Below, piece by piece: positions 63,841 through 64,000 of a stretch of 64,000 nucleotides of DNA. Source of the stretch: Hyphomicrobiales bacterium (GTDB lineage Bacteria; Pseudomonadota; Alphaproteobacteria; Rhizobiales; Rhizobiaceae). The translations under genes were made by a program, and so were the position numbers. The notes under the pieces were generated by a model. It made no database searches. It saw nothing but the letters and a program-made list of their open reading frames with translations, and was not told where the DNA came from. How positions within the stretch are numbered: position 1 is the first letter of the stretch; every line of letters starts with the position of its first letter. The stretch covers positions 372,001 to 436,000 of the forward strand of contig UEGQ01000003.1 of assembly GCA_900466005.1 (NCBI GenBank), read 5' to 3'.

Positions 63841-64000
63841 ATGGCCACGGGCGACTACCGGCTCTGCGACGTGATCCTCGACGAAACGATCGGGCGCTCG
63901 ACGCCCGATGTCGAGCATGAGCGGGCGGTCGCCATTTTTGATCTCATCGAGGAGAATTCCTTCGAGCCGGTTGGCCATCCCGGCGGCCCCTACAAGCTCT
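63841..64000 (+). CDS. UPF0262 family protein (3' end outside window)
   Basis: 53 residues are visible before the window ends; the family is about 160 residues long. The start [45 protein letters not shown] matches the UPF0262 N terminus closely. The ATG is 3 bases after the hisD stop, so the genes are coupled. In related bacteria a low-molecular-weight phosphatase gene often follows. No function is known. Confidence 0.88.
   Translation, partial: MATGDYRLCDVILDETIGRSTPDVEHERAVAIFDLIEENSFEPVGHPGGPYKL

Noticed and set aside
1..64000. CRISPR arrays, insertion sequences, prophage or integrase genes
   Set aside because: No evenly spaced direct repeats, transposase or phage structural motifs were seen in the translations or sequence.

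Overview
The window is chromosomal DNA from an alphaproteobacterium of the order Hyphomicrobiales (Rhizobiales), most likely a Rhizobiaceae close to Sinorhizobium/Ensifer. The reasons are GC-rich coding DNA on both strands, a GcrA cell-cycle regulator, a rhizobial-type PodJ, a SAM-II riboswitch in front of metZ, GANTC (CcrM) sites, and gene orders typical of rhizobia (pstCAB-phoU-phoB, argD-argF-hslO, murA-DUF2948-hisD-UPF0262). It is mostly conserved backbone. I see no prophage, insertion sequence, integrase, plasmid replication gene or CRISPR array.

Layout. 1-5090: phosphate uptake and its regulation (pstC, cut by the window edge, then pstA, pstB, phoU, phoB), closed by a strong terminator. 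5104-9775: gcrA, facing a 419-bp regulatory region with a CtrA box and many GANTC sites, then arginine biosynthesis (argD, argF), Hsp33 and ApaG. 9975-12456: metZ under a SAM-II riboswitch, divergent from a long dCTP deaminase. 12424-14703: a one-domain voltage-gated cation channel, tRNA-Gly(CCC) and an MFS transporter. 14778-20861: a membrane glycosyltransferase divergent from an orphan periplasmic binding protein, then TerB-like, nuclease-like, S24 repressor and LuxR-type regulator genes. 20975-27114: DUF952-pyrD, a MATE exporter, a CAP lipoprotein, DUF6460, a TPR-methyltransferase and a tandem pair of YitT membrane proteins. 27190-33304: Lhr-type helicase with PdeM nuclease, then two regulator/enzyme pairs (TetR with alpha/beta hydrolase, HxlR with a reductase). 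33318-35053: a TIGR02186/TauE pair. 35261-39335: podJ and a 388-bp divergent promoter region. 39336-44718: an acyl-CoA dehydrogenase/thiolase/FadB operon behind a perfect 24-bp operator.

44813-53633: a glycerophosphodiesterase, a cold-shock gene, a GH32 fructosidase next to a decayed protein-kinase gene, a metallophosphoesterase, a 1169-residue SLC5-type hybrid histidine kinase and mscL. 53767-64000: an aminotransferase, galE, a Blh-type phosphatase, two secreted or anchored envelope proteins, a DUF475 membrane protein, tRNA-Thr(GGT), a small basic protein, murA, DUF2948, hisD and the start of a UPF0262 gene that runs off the window.

Most of the novelty is in regulatory DNA and gene decay, not in new enzymes: the gcrA promoter, several perfect inverted repeats in divergent intergenic regions (16780, 19590, 39261, 56579), a mosaic palindromic repeat inside the fad operon, and the kinase remnant beside the GH32 gene. 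I did not find a clearly undescribed multi-gene system. All family assignments are from reading motifs and remembered family patterns; no database search was run.
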